A DNA stretch of 64,000 nucleotides. Source: Novosphingobium kaempferiae. Its GTDB lineage: Bacteria > Pseudomonadota > Alphaproteobacteria > Sphingomonadales > Sphingomonadaceae. Positions within the stretch are counted from its first letter, which is position 1. Each line of letters opens with the position of its first letter. This document shows, in pieces, positions 44,982-53,390 of this stretch. The DNA is taken from NCBI RefSeq assembly GCF_021227995.1, contig NZ_CP089301.1:3720001-3784000 (forward strand). Direction: 5' to 3'. Position numbers and translations under genes: made by a program. The notes under the pieces were generated by a model. It made no database searches. It was not told where the DNA came from and saw nothing but the letters and a program-made list of their open reading frames with translations.

Positions 44982-47246
44982 CTACCCCTCGATCCGCGAG
45001 AAATCCGCCACGTTGTGCACCGCAGCACGGAAGCGATCAAGCAGTGCAAGACGAGATGTTCTTTTTATGGAGTCAGTATCGTTGACCGTCACCTGTTCAA
45101 AGAACCCGTCGATAGGCGCGCGAAGCGATGCCAGCGCGCTCATTGCACTTGCGAAATCTTCGTCAGCAACTGCCGTGGCCGCCCGAGGTTCCGCAGCATC
45201 GAGCGCGTCGATCAACGCCTGCTCCGCCGGTTCGGCCGCATAGCCGAGCGCCGACTTCGCCGCAGCATAGATTTCCTGCATGTCGGGATCGTCGACGTTT
45301 TCGAGCGGATCCTCGTCGCCGGTATGCGGATGTGCGGGTGCAGCATCGGGGCCGGTCCAGTTCTCCTTGCGGAGAATGTTGGCGGCACGCTTGTAGCCCG
45401 CGAGGAGGTTGGCGCCGTCCTCGCTGCCGACGAAGGCCTGCAACGCATAGACGCGGGCGAGAAGGCGGACGAGATCGTCCTCGCCGCCGAGCGCAAACAC
45501 GGCGTCGATCAGGTCATGACGAACGCCTGCTTCCTTCTGCTGGACCTTGAGGCGGTCAGCGAAGAAGTTGAGCAGGTCCAGCGATCTTTGTTCAATCTCA
45601 AGTTGCAGCGGTGACATATAACGTTTGTTTAACGGTATATTTTGGGACGCCGAGATGCTTTCGGCAGCTTTACCAAGCGCAGTCAGACGTCCGCGAATAG
45701 CCTCATTCTGCTCGCAAAGGACCGCAAGAACCCGATCGAATATCGGCAGCAAGTCGGCTCGAAGATCATTCTGCGTGATCTGAACCTGAGTTCCGATGGT
45801 GGCACGGCGCAAGGCGAATGGATCTTTGGAACCCGTAGGCCTTTCTTCAATGGCAAAGAAGCCGACCAACGTATCCAGCTTATCCGCCAGCGACACTGCC
45901 ACCGTCACCGGTGCGGTGGGGACTTCGTCGCCCTGCCCGACCGGCTTGTAGTGGTCGCGGATGGCGTCGGCCACGGCGTCGGGCAGACCCTCGGCGCGGG
46001 CATAGTAACCGCCCATGAGGCCCTGCAGTTCGGGGAACTCGCCGACCATCTCGGTCACGAGATCGGCCTTGCACAGTTCCGCCGCCTGACGCGCCAGAGC
46101 CGGGTCGCAGTTCGGGACGATGCCCTCGGCTGCCAGCCACTCGGCCAGCTTGGCCACGCGCTCGACCTTGTCGGCAACGGTGCCCAGCTTCTCGTGGAAG
46201 GTGATGCGGGCCAGCTTCTTCGCTTGATCGGCCAGTGAAACCTTACGGTCCTGCTGCCAGAAGAAACGCGCGTCGGACAGGCGCGCGGCAAGAACCTTGC
46301 GGTTGCCCGCGACGATCCCCGTGCCGCCGTCAGTGGCGTCGATATTGGCGGTGCAGACGAAGGCATCGGCCAGATTGCCCTCGGCATCCTCGCACACGAA
46401 GTACTTCTGGTTCACGCGCGCGGTGAGCTGGATCGTCTCGGGCGGGACTTCGAGGAACGCCTCGTCGAAGCGGCCGAGCAGCGGCACCGGCCATTCGGTC
46501 AGCCCTGCGTTCTCGATCACCAGCCCCTCGTCCTCGACGAGCTTGAGGCCCGCGGCGGCAGCGACGTTGCGCGCCTCGTCGCGGATGAGATCCTGACGCT
46601 CGACGTGATCGACGATGACGTGGCAGGCCGACAGCTTGCGCGCGTAATCATGCGCGCCGCCGATGGTGATCTCTCCGGGCGCGTGGAAGCGGTGGCCCTT
46701 GGTGGCGTAGCCGGACTTGATGCCGCCGACTTCGCACTCGACCAGATCCTCGCCCAGAATGGCGACGATGCCGGAGAGCGGGCGCACCCAGCGCAGCGAT
46801 TCCGTGGTGATCGACGCGGCGCCCCAGCGCTGCGACTTGGGCCATGGGAAGGCGCGCACGATGGCGGGGATCGCCTCGGCCAGAACGTCCTTCACGGCGC
46901 GGCCGGGCTTCTCGACCACGGCAAAGTACGTGTCCTTGCCCTTGAGGTCGCGCACTTCGAGCTGGTCCTTGGTCAGACCCGTCTTGCGCAGGAAGCCTTC
47001 GAGCGCCTGTTCGGGCGCGGTCGTGGCAGGGCCCTTGGTCTCCTCGCTCACCGCTTCGGTGGTTTCCGGCAGGCTGTTGGCGATCAGCGCGAGGCGGCGC
47101 GGGGTCGACCATACGGTAATCTGGCCAAGCGCGACGCCCGCAGCGTCCATTTCCTTGCGGAACAGCTTTTCCAGATCGGCGCGCGCGCCCGCCTGCATGC
47201 GGGCCGGGATCTCTTCGCTGCGCAGTTCGAGAAGGAAGTCGGTCAT
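44982..47246 (-). CDS. glyS: Glycyl-tRNA synthetase beta subunit
   Basis: A 754-residue tRNA-binding subunit of the alpha2beta2 glycyl-tRNA synthetase. N-terminal [14 protein letters not shown] and the mid-protein [38 protein letters not shown] and [11 protein letters not shown] are family marks. The stretch 45570-45870 and the last ~150 bases are clearly less GC-rich than the rest (for example ATATAACGTTTGTTTAACGG), and the encoded segment after FALRRAT is atypical, with Gln/Asn/Ile in place of Ala/Arg-rich sequence. A recombination patch is possible. The start overlaps the glyQ stop by 4 bases. Confidence 0.95.
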   Translation of the reverse strand: MTDFLLELRSEEIPARMQAGARADLEKLFRKEMDAAGVALGQITVWSTPRRLALIANSLPETTEAVSEETKGPATTAPEQALEGFLRKTGLTKDQLEVRDLKGKDTYFAVVEKPGRAVKDVLAEAIPAIVRAFPWPKSQRWGAASITTESLRWVRPLSGIVAILGEDLVECEVGGIKSGYATKGHRFHAPGEITIGGAHDYARKLSACHVIVDHVERQDLIRDEARNVAAAAGLKLVEDEGLVIENAGLTEWPVPLLGRFDEAFLEVPPETIQLTARVNQKYFVCEDAEGNLADAFVCTANIDATDGGTGIVAGNRKVLAARLSDARFFWQQDRKVSLADQAKKLARITFHEKLGTVADKVERVAKLAEWLAAEGIVPNCDPALARQAAELCKADLVTEMVGEFPELQGLMGGYYARAEGLPDAVADAIRDHYKPVGQGDEVPTAPVTVAVSLADKLDTLVGFFAIEERPTGSKDPFALRRATIGTQVQITQNDLRADLLPIFDRVLAVLCEQNEAIRGRLTALGKAAESISASQNIPLNKRYMSPLQLEIEQRSLDLLNFFADRLKVQQKEAGVRHDLIDAVFALGGEDDLVRLLARVYALQAFVGSEDGANLLAGYKRAANILRKENWTGPDAAPAHPHTGDEDPLENVDDPDMQEIYAAAKSALGYAAEPAEQALIDALDAAEPRAATAVADEDFASAMSALASLRAPIDGFFEQVTVNDTDSIKRTSRLALLDRFRAAVHNVADFSRIEG

Positions 47247-48145
47247 ACGGTCCACCCGGGGAACTTGGCTTCCCACTTGTCCTTGTTCACGTCGATCCAT
47301 GCCTGGCACGATCCCTTGGCGAGATCGCGCACGCGGGCCATGTAGCTGGCGCGTTCCTGCACCGAGATCACGCCACGCGCCTGCAACAGGTTGAAGAGGT
47401 GCGACGCCTCGATCGCCTGGTCATAGGCGGCGAGCGGGATCTTCGCGTCGATGCAGCGCATGCACTCGGCCTCGGCGGCCTTGAAGCCGGCAAACAGGGC
47501 GTGCGTGTCGGCGATCTCGAAGTTATACTTCGATTGCTGCTGCTCGTTCGCTAGGAAGACATCGCCATAGCTGACGCCTTCGTTGTTGAATCGGAGGTCG
47601 TAGACCGAGTCCACGCCCTGAATGTACATCGCCAGACGCTCAAGGCCGTAAGTCAGCTCGCCCGCTACCGGCTTGCAGTCGAAGCCGCCCATCTGCTGGA
47701 AGTAGGTGAACTGCGTCACCTCCATGCCGTCGCACCAGACTTCCCAGCCAAGGCCCCAGGCGCCCAGCGTCGGGCTTTCCCAGTCGTCTTCGACGAAGCG
47801 GATGTCGTGCTCCAGCGGGTCCACGCCGATCTCGGCGAGGGACTGGAGGTACAGTTCCTGCAGGTTCTCCGGGTTCGGCTTCAGGATCACCTGATACTGG
47901 TAGTAGTGCTGGAGCCGGTTCGGGTTCTCGCCATAACGACCGTCGGTCGGACGGCGCGAGGGCTGCACGTAGGCGGCCTTCCACGGCTCGGGCCCGAGCG
48001 CGCGGAGCGTCGTGGCGGGATGGAAGGTGCCCGCGCCCATGCGCATGTCGTAGGGCTGCAGGATAAGGCAGCCCTGCGCGCTCCAGAAGTTGTGGAGCGT
48101 CAGGATCATGTCCTGGAAGCTGAGCGGCTGTTTGGCGGCGGTCAT
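47243..48145 (-). CDS. glyQ: Glycyl-tRNA synthetase alpha subunit
   Basis: A 300-residue catalytic subunit (class II fold). Signatures: [56 protein letters not shown] [20 protein letters not shown], and [20 protein letters not shown]. Full length. First gene of the minus-strand unit glyQ-glyS(-ppdK); the upstream gap faces the accessory operon promoter at 48257. Confidence 0.97.
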   Translation of the reverse strand: MTAAKQPLSFQDMILTLHNFWSAQGCLILQPYDMRMGAGTFHPATTLRALGPEPWKAAYVQPSRRPTDGRYGENPNRLQHYYQYQVILKPNPENLQELYLQSLAEIGVDPLEHDIRFVEDDWESPTLGAWGLGWEVWCDGMEVTQFTYFQQMGGFDCKPVAGELTYGLERLAMYIQGVDSVYDLRFNNEGVSYGDVFLANEQQQSKYNFEIADTHALFAGFKAAEAECMRCIDAKIPLAAYDQAIEASHLFNLLQARGVISVQERASYMARVRDLAKGSCQAWIDVNKDKWEAKFPGWTV

Positions 48146-48244
48146 TGCGGTTCCGTCGTTTTATCGAATGCGCGGCCTTTGGCGGATCGGGCCCGTCAAA
48201 TCAACAGCACAAAGCTTTGCCATGCCCTGATGCCCGAGGCGCAA

Positions 48245-48310
48245 TGTCAGGTTTTGTTGACATGGTCAGCGAATCACGACATAAAGTCATGCATACCTGA
48301 CATAACGTCA
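48245..48310 (+). promoter_or_regulatory. Promoter with paired TGAC-N5-GTCA operators
   Basis: TTGACA (48257-48262) is followed, 17 bases on, by CATAAA (48280-48285), a good sigma-70 pair. Two palindromic boxes, GAC-ATAAA-GTC (48278-48288, on the -10) and TGAC-ATAAC-GTCA (48298-48310), lie 21 bases apart. A related inverted repeat TGTCA-N8-TGACA (48245-48262) covers the -35. Best reading: autoregulation by the XRE protein encoded downstream. Confidence 0.7.
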
Positions 48311-48332
48311 GGATGGCATGACGAGGTGTACC

Positions 48333-48614
48333 ATGATCGAGCAGTTCAAGAGCGTCACCGTCCGCAGCGTCCTGAAGACCCTGTTTCACGGCAAGCCCGA
48401 CGCCACTCGGGAAGAAGCCCGCAACTATCTGCGCTGGGGCCATGTCGCGCCGTCGGCCGAGCACAAGATTATCCTGCTGGCGGCGGCTGCCATCGCGGCC
48501 ATTCTCATGCTGGTGACGGCAGTGCAGGCCGACGCCGCCCCTCGCCCGGGACAGCCCGTCAAGGCCGCAGCGGAGCCTGTCACGCGCGTCGTCCTCATCG
48601 CCCCGCTGGCCTGA
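48333..48614 (+). CDS. Small single-pass membrane protein of unknown function
   Basis: A 93-residue protein of no family I recognise. An N-terminal cytoplasmic-looking part (MIEQFKSVTVRSVLKTLFHG, with several basic residues and WGHVAPSAEHK) leads to one clear membrane helix, IILLAAAAIAAILMLVTAVQ, and a short Ala/Pro-rich tail. Start ATG 48333 with GAGG 6 bases upstream; ATG 48318 is also in frame but its site is poorer. It is the first gene after the operator promoter and is followed, 6 bases on, by the XRE regulator, so it probably belongs to that regulatory unit. Confidence 0.65.
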   Translation: MIEQFKSVTVRSVLKTLFHGKPDATREEARNYLRWGHVAPSAEHKIILLAAAAIAAILMLVTAVQADAAPRPGQPVKAAAEPVTRVVLIAPLA

Positions 48615-48620
48615 CCGGCG

Positions 48621-48818
48621 ATGAACAACCGGCTCAAGGTGCTGCGCGCGGAGCGCAACTGGAGCCAGGCCGAACTGGCCGAGCGCCTCGACGTGTCCCG
48701 CCAGGCGGTGAACGCGATCGAGACCGGCAAGCACGACCCCTCGCTCCCGCTGGCGTTCCGCCTGGCGCGGCTGTTCAACCTCTCGATCGAGGAGATTTTC
48801 GATGACGGACACCGTTGA
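48621..48818 (+). CDS. XRE family transcriptional regulator
   Basis: A 65-residue stand-alone helix-turn-helix protein of the XRE/Cro type. The HTH is WSQAELAERLDVSRQAVNAI with the following ETGKHDPSLPLAFRLARLFN, the pattern of the YdzF/YozG-like small repressors common beside membrane-protein genes. No effector domain, so it probably acts as a dimeric repressor, most likely on the paired operators at 48278-48310. Start ATG 48621. The next gene begins inside its last codons. Confidence 0.92.
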   Translation: MNNRLKVLRAERNWSQAELAERLDVSRQAVNAIETGKHDPSLPLAFRLARLFNLSIEEIFDDGHR

Positions 48819-49446
48819 TACCGTCCGCCCCATGAGCGCCATGCATGCATCGCTCCGACTGGCGGGAGGCTGCATACTCGGGATATTCGGCGCGGGCCTC
48901 GCGGTCGGCGTGACGATGAGCGTCATCGAGGACGGCGTGCTGAGAGCCAGGGGCGGCATCGCGCTGGGCGTCGCCGCAGCCTGCATCGCCATCGCGTGCT
49001 GGCTGCTCCTGTCCATGCGGACGCGCTTCCCCCTGCCGCGCAGCCCGCGCGCCAGACGCTCTCGCATCGCGCTCTACCTCTCGCTGGGCGTCGCCTTCGT
49101 CGCGGGAGGCGCCGCCGGGATCACGGGACACCTGACGGGAGACGGCAACGGCTTCCCGATGCTGTTCGAGCACGGCCCCATCAGCAGCACGCTGGCGATC
49201 TGCGCCATCGCCGGATGGCTGATCGCGATGGGCGCCTCGATCTACTGGCACCTCACGCTCGACGAGATCGAGCGCGCCGAATACGAGGCCGGGGGCACGC
49301 TCGCCATGTATGCCTACCTGCTCGCCGCCCCCGCATGGTGGCTGGCGTGGCGCGGCGGCATGGCGCCCGAACCTGACGGCGTCGCGATCTTCGTGATGGT
49401 GTGCACCGTCTGGTCGCTGGGCTGGGCATGGCGACGCTATCGTTGA
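48802..49446 (+). CDS. Multi-pass membrane protein associated with XRE regulator
   Basis: A 214-residue protein with about five to six membrane segments (for example GGCILGIFGAGLAVGVTMSV, GIALGVAAACIAIACWLLLS, ALYLSLGVAFVAGGAAGITG, LAICAIAGWLIAMGASIYWH, and a C-terminal WWLAWR...FVMVCTVWSLGWAW). No enzyme motif. It overlaps the XRE gene end by 17 bases; ATG 48802 has GAGGAG 11 bases upstream within it. Small XRE regulator plus membrane protein pairs are recurrent, but their function is mostly unknown. Confidence 0.75.
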   Translation: MTDTVDTVRPMSAMHASLRLAGGCILGIFGAGLAVGVTMSVIEDGVLRARGGIALGVAAACIAIACWLLLSMRTRFPLPRSPRARRSRIALYLSLGVAFVAGGAAGITGHLTGDGNGFPMLFEHGPISSTLAICAIAGWLIAMGASIYWHLTLDEIERAEYEAGGTLAMYAYLLAAPAWWLAWRGGMAPEPDGVAIFVMVCTVWSLGWAWRRYR

Positions 49447-49484
49447 TCTGGTCGAACGCGTGCGCGGCGTCTAAGGAGACTGCA

Positions 49485-50396
49485 ATGTCCCGCTTCCGCT
49501 TCTGGATCGACGCCGCGACTTGCGCGCTGTTCGTCCTCCCCGCCCTCCCCGCCTACGCCGAGCCGGAGGCCGTGGCGGTTGCCGCCCCCGCTCCCGTCGT
49601 GACGCCCGCCTTGTGGAAGGTCGCGGACAAGGACACGACTATCTGGCTGTTCGGCACCATCCACGTCCTGCCCGGGCAGGTGGACTGGTATCGCGGCCCC
49701 ATCGCCGCCGCCTTCGACGCATCGCAGGAACTCGTCACCGAAGTCCGCATGGACGAGACCGCGCAGTCGCAGGACGTGATCCTGCGCATGAGCCGTCGTG
49801 ACGACGGCAAGACCCTGCGCGAGACGCTGGCGCCCGCCGAACAGCAGGCCTACGACACCGCGCTCTCCGGGCTCGGCCTGCCGACGACCGCGTTCGACGC
49901 CAACGATGCGTGGTTCGCCGCCCTCATGCTGACGCTGATCCCGCTCAAGACGGCGGGCTACAGTACCGAGACCGGCATTGACCAGCAGGTCGCGACCCGG
50001 GCGAAGGCACGGCACCTGACGAACGAGGCGTTCGAGACGGTCGAATATCAGATCGGCCTGTTCGACAAGCTCCCCGAACCGACCCAGCGCGCCTATCTCG
50101 GCGAAGTACTGGAGGCGCTGCCCTCGGTGAAGGCCGATGTCGATGCCATGGTCGCCGCGTGGAAGACGGGCGATGCCGAGCATCTCGCCGAACTGCTGAA
50201 CGAGGACGAGAGCGATCCGCTTGTGCGCAAGGTGCTCATCACCGACCGCAACGTCACATGGGCAAAGTGGCTCAAGGCCCGCCTGAAGAAGCCGGGCACC
50301 GTATTCGTCGCGGTCGGCGCAGGGCACCTTGCCGGGCCGGGCAGCGTGCAGGACCAGCTTGCCGCCTCCGGCATCCGTTCGCAGCGGGTGCAGTAA
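49485..50396 (+). CDS. TraB/GumN family protein, copy 1
   Basis: A 303-residue exported protein of the TraB/GumN (PrgY-like) family, whose fold resembles a metalloprotease (Tiki). Signal peptide MSRFRFWIDAATCALFVL... with cleavage likely after AYA. The family motifs are intact: the N-terminal WLFGTIHVLPG (GTIH) and the C-terminal FVAVGAGHLAGPGSV (GxGHL). Start ATG 49485 has TAAGGAG 7 bases upstream; the frame from 49401 is a poor extension. It precedes a related paralogue by 6 bases. Confidence 0.86.
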   Translation: MSRFRFWIDAATCALFVLPALPAYAEPEAVAVAAPAPVVTPALWKVADKDTTIWLFGTIHVLPGQVDWYRGPIAAAFDASQELVTEVRMDETAQSQDVILRMSRRDDGKTLRETLAPAEQQAYDTALSGLGLPTTAFDANDAWFAALMLTLIPLKTAGYSTETGIDQQVATRAKARHLTNEAFETVEYQIGLFDKLPEPTQRAYLGEVLEALPSVKADVDAMVAAWKTGDAEHLAELLNEDESDPLVRKVLITDRNVTWAKWLKARLKKPGTVFVAVGAGHLAGPGSVQDQLAASGIRSQRVQ

Positions 50397-50402
50397 GCCT
50401 TC

Positions 50403-51254
50403 ATGCGCCGCTTCATCGTAGCGCTCTGCGTTCTGGGGCTCCTCGCCTGCTCGCCCAAGCCGCAGGAGGCCAACCCCGCGCTCTGGCGGATCGAGGACGG
50501 CAACGGTCATGAAGGCTGGCTGTTCGGCACCATCCATTCATCGGACCGCCCGCTGGCCTGGCGCACGCCCAGGGTCGATGCCGCGCTCAACGGCTCGGGC
50601 ACGATCATGGTCGAGGTCGGCAACCTTGCCAATGAGGCCGAAGTCGCCGCCACGTTCGCGCGCCTTGCGGGTAGCGAGGGGCAGCCGCCGCTGTCGCAGC
50701 GAGTGGCCCCGAAGGACCGCCCTGCCCTCGCCACACTGCTGAACAAGAGCGGCCATGCCGATGGCGACTTCGCCGCGATGGACACCTGGGCCGTCGCCCT
50801 CACGCTGGCTCGTTCCGGAGCGGACGAGGGCGATACGCGCAATGGCGTAGACCGGGGGGTGATCGCCTCGGCCGGAACGCGCCCGGTGGTGGAACTCGAA
50901 GGCGCCGCTACGCAACTCGGCCTGTTCGACGCGCTGCCGGAGAAGGAACAGCGCGACCTCCTCTCCGCCGTCGTGGTCGAAGCCTCGACGCCCGATCGCG
51001 ACCTCGCCGCAAGCTGGCGCAAGGGCGACATGGCCGCGATCGAGAAGGAGACGCGCTCGGGCCTGCTCGCCGACCCGGAACTGCGCAAAGTGCTGTTCAC
51101 GGGGCGCAACCGGAGCTGGACGACGAAGATCGCTCAGGCCGTGCGTTTGGGCCGAAAGCCCTTCGTCGCGGTCGGTGCGGCGCACATGGCGGGATCGCAG
51201 GGGCTGCCCGCGATGCTGGAGGCTGAGGGTTTCAAGATCACACGCGTTGAGTAG
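50403..51254 (+). CDS. TraB/GumN family lipoprotein, copy 2
   Basis: A 283-residue second TraB/GumN family member, with a lipobox cysteine at position 16 (VLGLLACSPK), so it is a lipoprotein rather than a soluble periplasmic protein. Motifs: GWLFGTIHSSDR and FVAVGAAHMAGSQGL, close but degenerate compared with copy 1 (GAGHL to GAAHM). Copy 1 and 2 share the fold and local pattern (WLFGTIH, VEYQIGLFDKLPE/ATQLGLFDALPE) and so arose by tandem duplication or local gathering. Follows copy 1 by 6 bases, hence an operon. Confidence 0.85.
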   Translation: MRRFIVALCVLGLLACSPKPQEANPALWRIEDGNGHEGWLFGTIHSSDRPLAWRTPRVDAALNGSGTIMVEVGNLANEAEVAATFARLAGSEGQPPLSQRVAPKDRPALATLLNKSGHADGDFAAMDTWAVALTLARSGADEGDTRNGVDRGVIASAGTRPVVELEGAATQLGLFDALPEKEQRDLLSAVVVEASTPDRDLAASWRKGDMAAIEKETRSGLLADPELRKVLFTGRNRSWTTKIAQAVRLGRKPFVAVGAAHMAGSQGLPAMLEAEGFKITRVE

Positions 51255-51256
51255 GA

Positions 51257-51280
51257 CGCCGGGGCTTCGACAAGCTCAGC
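51257..51280 (+). repeat. Partial REP-like copy
   Basis: CGCCGGGGCTTCGACAAGCT and following CAGCC, just after the second TraB gene. It matches the left arm of the element at 11387; no paired right arm is evident nearby. Confidence 0.5.
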
Positions 51281-51438
51281 CAGCGCCCCATCACCCCACA
51301 TGCCCCTTGCTTTTCCGGGCATCTGCCAGTAAGGGCCGCGCCTTCCCGTCATGGTCATCCCTGGAGGCGTGGCGGGACGGTGCGGGCCGATGAGCGGTCC
51401 GACGCCGTACTTTTATCCAGTTTTGAAAGGCAAGTCCC

Positions 51439-52053
51439 ATGAGCGATACGCTTAACCTGCCGGCCGAGACGCGTGATCGGGCTGGCAAGGGAGCCTCCCG
51501 TGCACTGCGTCGTGACGGTCGCGTGCCCGCGGTCATCTACGGCGGCAATGAAGAGCCCCTCGCGATCCACGTGCAGGAAAAGGAGCTGGCCCGCCAGCTC
51601 GGAACCGGCCACTTCTTCAACTCGATCATCGAAGTCGAAGTCGACGGCAAGAAGTTCCGCACCCAGCCCAAGGACGTTGCCTTCCACCCGGTCACCGACC
51701 GTCCGCTCCACGCCGACTTCCTGCGCGTCGTCAAGGGCGCGACCGTGCACGTGAACGTGCCCGTCGTGTTCGAGAACGAGGAACTCTCGCCGGGCCTCAA
51801 GCGCGGCGGCGTGCTCAACATCGTTCGTCACGACCTCGAACTGGTCTGCGACGCCGAGAAGATCCCGCACGAGATCACCATCGACGTGACCGGCTTCGAC
51901 GTGGGCGAATCGATCCACATCAGCCACGTCAAGCTGCCCAAGGGCGTCGAGAGCGCGATCACCGACCGTGACTTCACGATCGCGACGATCGCCGCTCCGT
52001 CTGCCCTGCGCAGCGAAGAAGGCGACACCACGCAGGAAGCGGCAGGCGAGTAA
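51439..52053 (+). CDS. rplY: 50S ribosomal protein L25/CTC
   Basis: A 204-residue L25 of the long CTC type, which binds 5S rRNA. The N-terminal L25 domain begins [20 protein letters not shown] with the conserved [15 protein letters not shown], and a C-terminal beta domain follows, ending in an acidic tail. ATG 51439 has AAGGCAAG 8 bases upstream. A strong terminator follows. The rplY-pth-ychF order is widespread in proteobacteria, and all three are here, with the PEP-CTERM pair inserted between pth and ychF. Confidence 0.96.
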   Translation: MSDTLNLPAETRDRAGKGASRALRRDGRVPAVIYGGNEEPLAIHVQEKELARQLGTGHFFNSIIEVEVDGKKFRTQPKDVAFHPVTDRPLHADFLRVVKGATVHVNVPVVFENEELSPGLKRGGVLNIVRHDLELVCDAEKIPHEITIDVTGFDVGESIHISHVKLPKGVESAITDRDFTIATIAAPSALRSEEGDTTQEAAGE

Positions 52054-52079
52054 GCCTTCCCACCTTCGGGTCCGGATCA

Positions 52080-52116
52080 GGCCCCTTCCGCTTCGGTGGA
52101 AGGGGCCTTTTCTTTT
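52080..52116 (+). terminator. Intrinsic terminator after rplY
   Basis: GGCCCCTTCC (52080-52089) pairs with GGAAGGGGCC (52098-52107), loop GCTTCGGT, followed by TTTTCTTTT. It would stop rplY transcripts before pth, implying read-through or a separate pth promoter. Confidence 0.9.
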
Positions 52117-52155
52117 ATGCGCCCTCCCCCTACCGGAAGGGCCGAAAGGAACACG

Positions 52156-52731
52156 ATGGCTACGCAGCTCTGGGTCGGTCTGGGCAACCCCGGCCCGCAA
52201 TACGCCTTCAACCGCCACAACGTGGGCTTCATGGTCTGCGATGCGATTGCCGAGATCCACGGCTTTGGTCCGGTCCAGAAGAAGTTCCAGGGCTGGCTGC
52301 AGGAAGGCCGCATCGGCAGCGACAAGGTGCTGCTGCTCAAGCCCGCGACCTTCATGAACGAAAGCGGCCGGTCGGTGGGAGAGGCGATGCGCTTCTACAA
52401 GCTGGATCTGTCGGCGCTGACCGTGTTCCATGACGAGCTCGACCTCCTGCCCTTCAAGGTCAAGGTGAAGCAGAGCGGCGGCCATGCCGGGCACAACGGG
52501 CTGCGCTCGATCGACCAGCACCTCGGCGCGGATTTCCGCCGCGTGCGCCTCGGCATCGGCCATCCCGGCCACAAGGACCGCGTGACCGGCTACGTGCTGG
52601 GCAACTATGCCAAGGCGGAGATGGACCCGCTGGCGGACATGCTGGGCGCTGTGGCCGCCGAAGCGGACTGGCTGGCGAGCGGGGACGACACTCGCTTCAT
52701 GAACGACGTCGCGTTGCGGCAGCAGCCCTGA
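52156..52731 (+). CDS. pth: Peptidyl-tRNA hydrolase
   Basis: A 191-residue hydrolase that releases peptides from tRNA after aborted translation. Motifs: LWVGLGNPGPQYAFNRHNVGF with catalytic His in NRHNVG near residue 21, LLKPATFMNESGRSV, the active-site Asp in VFHDELDLLPF, and GGHAGHNGLRSI. Length normal. ATG 52156 has AAAGGAA 9 bases upstream. Follows rplY after the terminator. Confidence 0.97.
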   Translation: MATQLWVGLGNPGPQYAFNRHNVGFMVCDAIAEIHGFGPVQKKFQGWLQEGRIGSDKVLLLKPATFMNESGRSVGEAMRFYKLDLSALTVFHDELDLLPFKVKVKQSGGHAGHNGLRSIDQHLGADFRRVRLGIGHPGHKDRVTGYVLGNYAKAEMDPLADMLGAVAAEADWLASGDDTRFMNDVALRQQP

Positions 52732-52819
52732 TGCCACCAGCTCAACGAGTGTCGGGTTAGCTTACAAACAGTTCACTTCACCTGACTCGACAACTAGAAA
52801 AACCCCGAAAATCAGCGTT

Positions 52820-52835
52820 TGGCATGGCCGTTGCT
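52820..52835 (+). promoter_or_regulatory. Sigma-54 (RpoN) promoter before the PEP-CTERM gene
   Basis: TGGCATGGCCGTTGCT fits the sigma-54 consensus TGGCAYRNNNNTTGCW at every fixed position, with the required spacing of GG (-24) and GC (-12). Transcription would begin near 52846, 33 bases before the ATG at 52879. An enhancer binding protein is required; none is in the window. Confidence 0.75.
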
Positions 52836-52878
52836 TAGAAGCAGTCAACCAACACGGGTAACTAGGGGTTAGACTACC

Positions 52879-53265
52879 ATGTTCCGCAAGACTCTGATCG
52901 CACTCTCGCTCACCGTCGGTGCGACCGTCGCCATGACCGCGCCGGCGCACGCGACTTATGGCCACAAGCACACCTGCGGCTGCGGCCACCTGAGCAAGAA
53001 GCAGTGTGGCGGCAGCACCTCGACCAGCACCAGCTCGACCTCGGGCGGAACCACCACGACCACTTCGGGCGGCACGACCACCTCGACCTCGACGTCCGGC
53101 GGCACCACGACGTCGACCTCGGGTGGTACCACCACCTCGACTTCGAGCGGCGGCACCACCAGTTCGTCGGGCGGCACCGCGGTTCCGGAGCCCGGCATGC
53201 TCGGCATGCTCGGCGCTGGCCTGATCGCGCTGGCCTACGCCCGCCGTCGCAAGACGCGCGCCTGA
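52879..53265 (+). CDS. PEP-CTERM sorting-domain protein with Ser/Thr/Gly repeats
   Basis: A 128-residue secreted protein. Signal peptide FRKTLIALSLTVGATVAMTA with cleavage after AHA; a short Cys/His part (HKHTCGCGHLSKKQCGG); a Ser/Thr/Gly tract of repeats of the type SGGTTTSTS from about residue 45 to 100; then the PEP-CTERM signal VPEPGMLGMLGAGLIALAY followed by ARRRK. Exosortase cleaves such tails. The central tract is likely O-glycosylated or matrix-associated (inference). Low-complexity DNA; repeat number may vary. A sigma-54 promoter is upstream and a terminator follows. Confidence 0.88.
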   Translation: MFRKTLIALSLTVGATVAMTAPAHATYGHKHTCGCGHLSKKQCGGSTSTSTSSTSGGTTTTTSGGTTTSTSTSGGTTTSTSGGTTTSTSSGGTTSSSGGTAVPEPGMLGMLGAGLIALAYARRRKTRA

Positions 53266-53355
53266 CAGTTCCGCACGCTCGATGGCCGGCGCGGGGGGCG
53301 TCGGTACATCGGGCGGATACGGCCCCGCACTTTCCCTTGCCGGGCCGACACTACA

Positions 53356-53390
53356 GCCGCCGCCGGTCTCAACCGGCGGCGGCTTTTGCT
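53356..53390 (+). terminator. Terminator of the PEP-CTERM gene, inside the end of the facing TPR gene
   Basis: GCCGCCGCCGG (53356-53366) pairs with CCGGCGGCGGC (53373-53383), 6-base loop, then TTTTGCTTT. The stop codon of the convergent TPR gene lies in the loop. Confidence 0.85.

Noticed and set aside
53000..53190. CRISPR-like repeats
   Set aside because: Short, in-frame Ser/Thr/Gly codon repeats inside a protein gene; no spacers.
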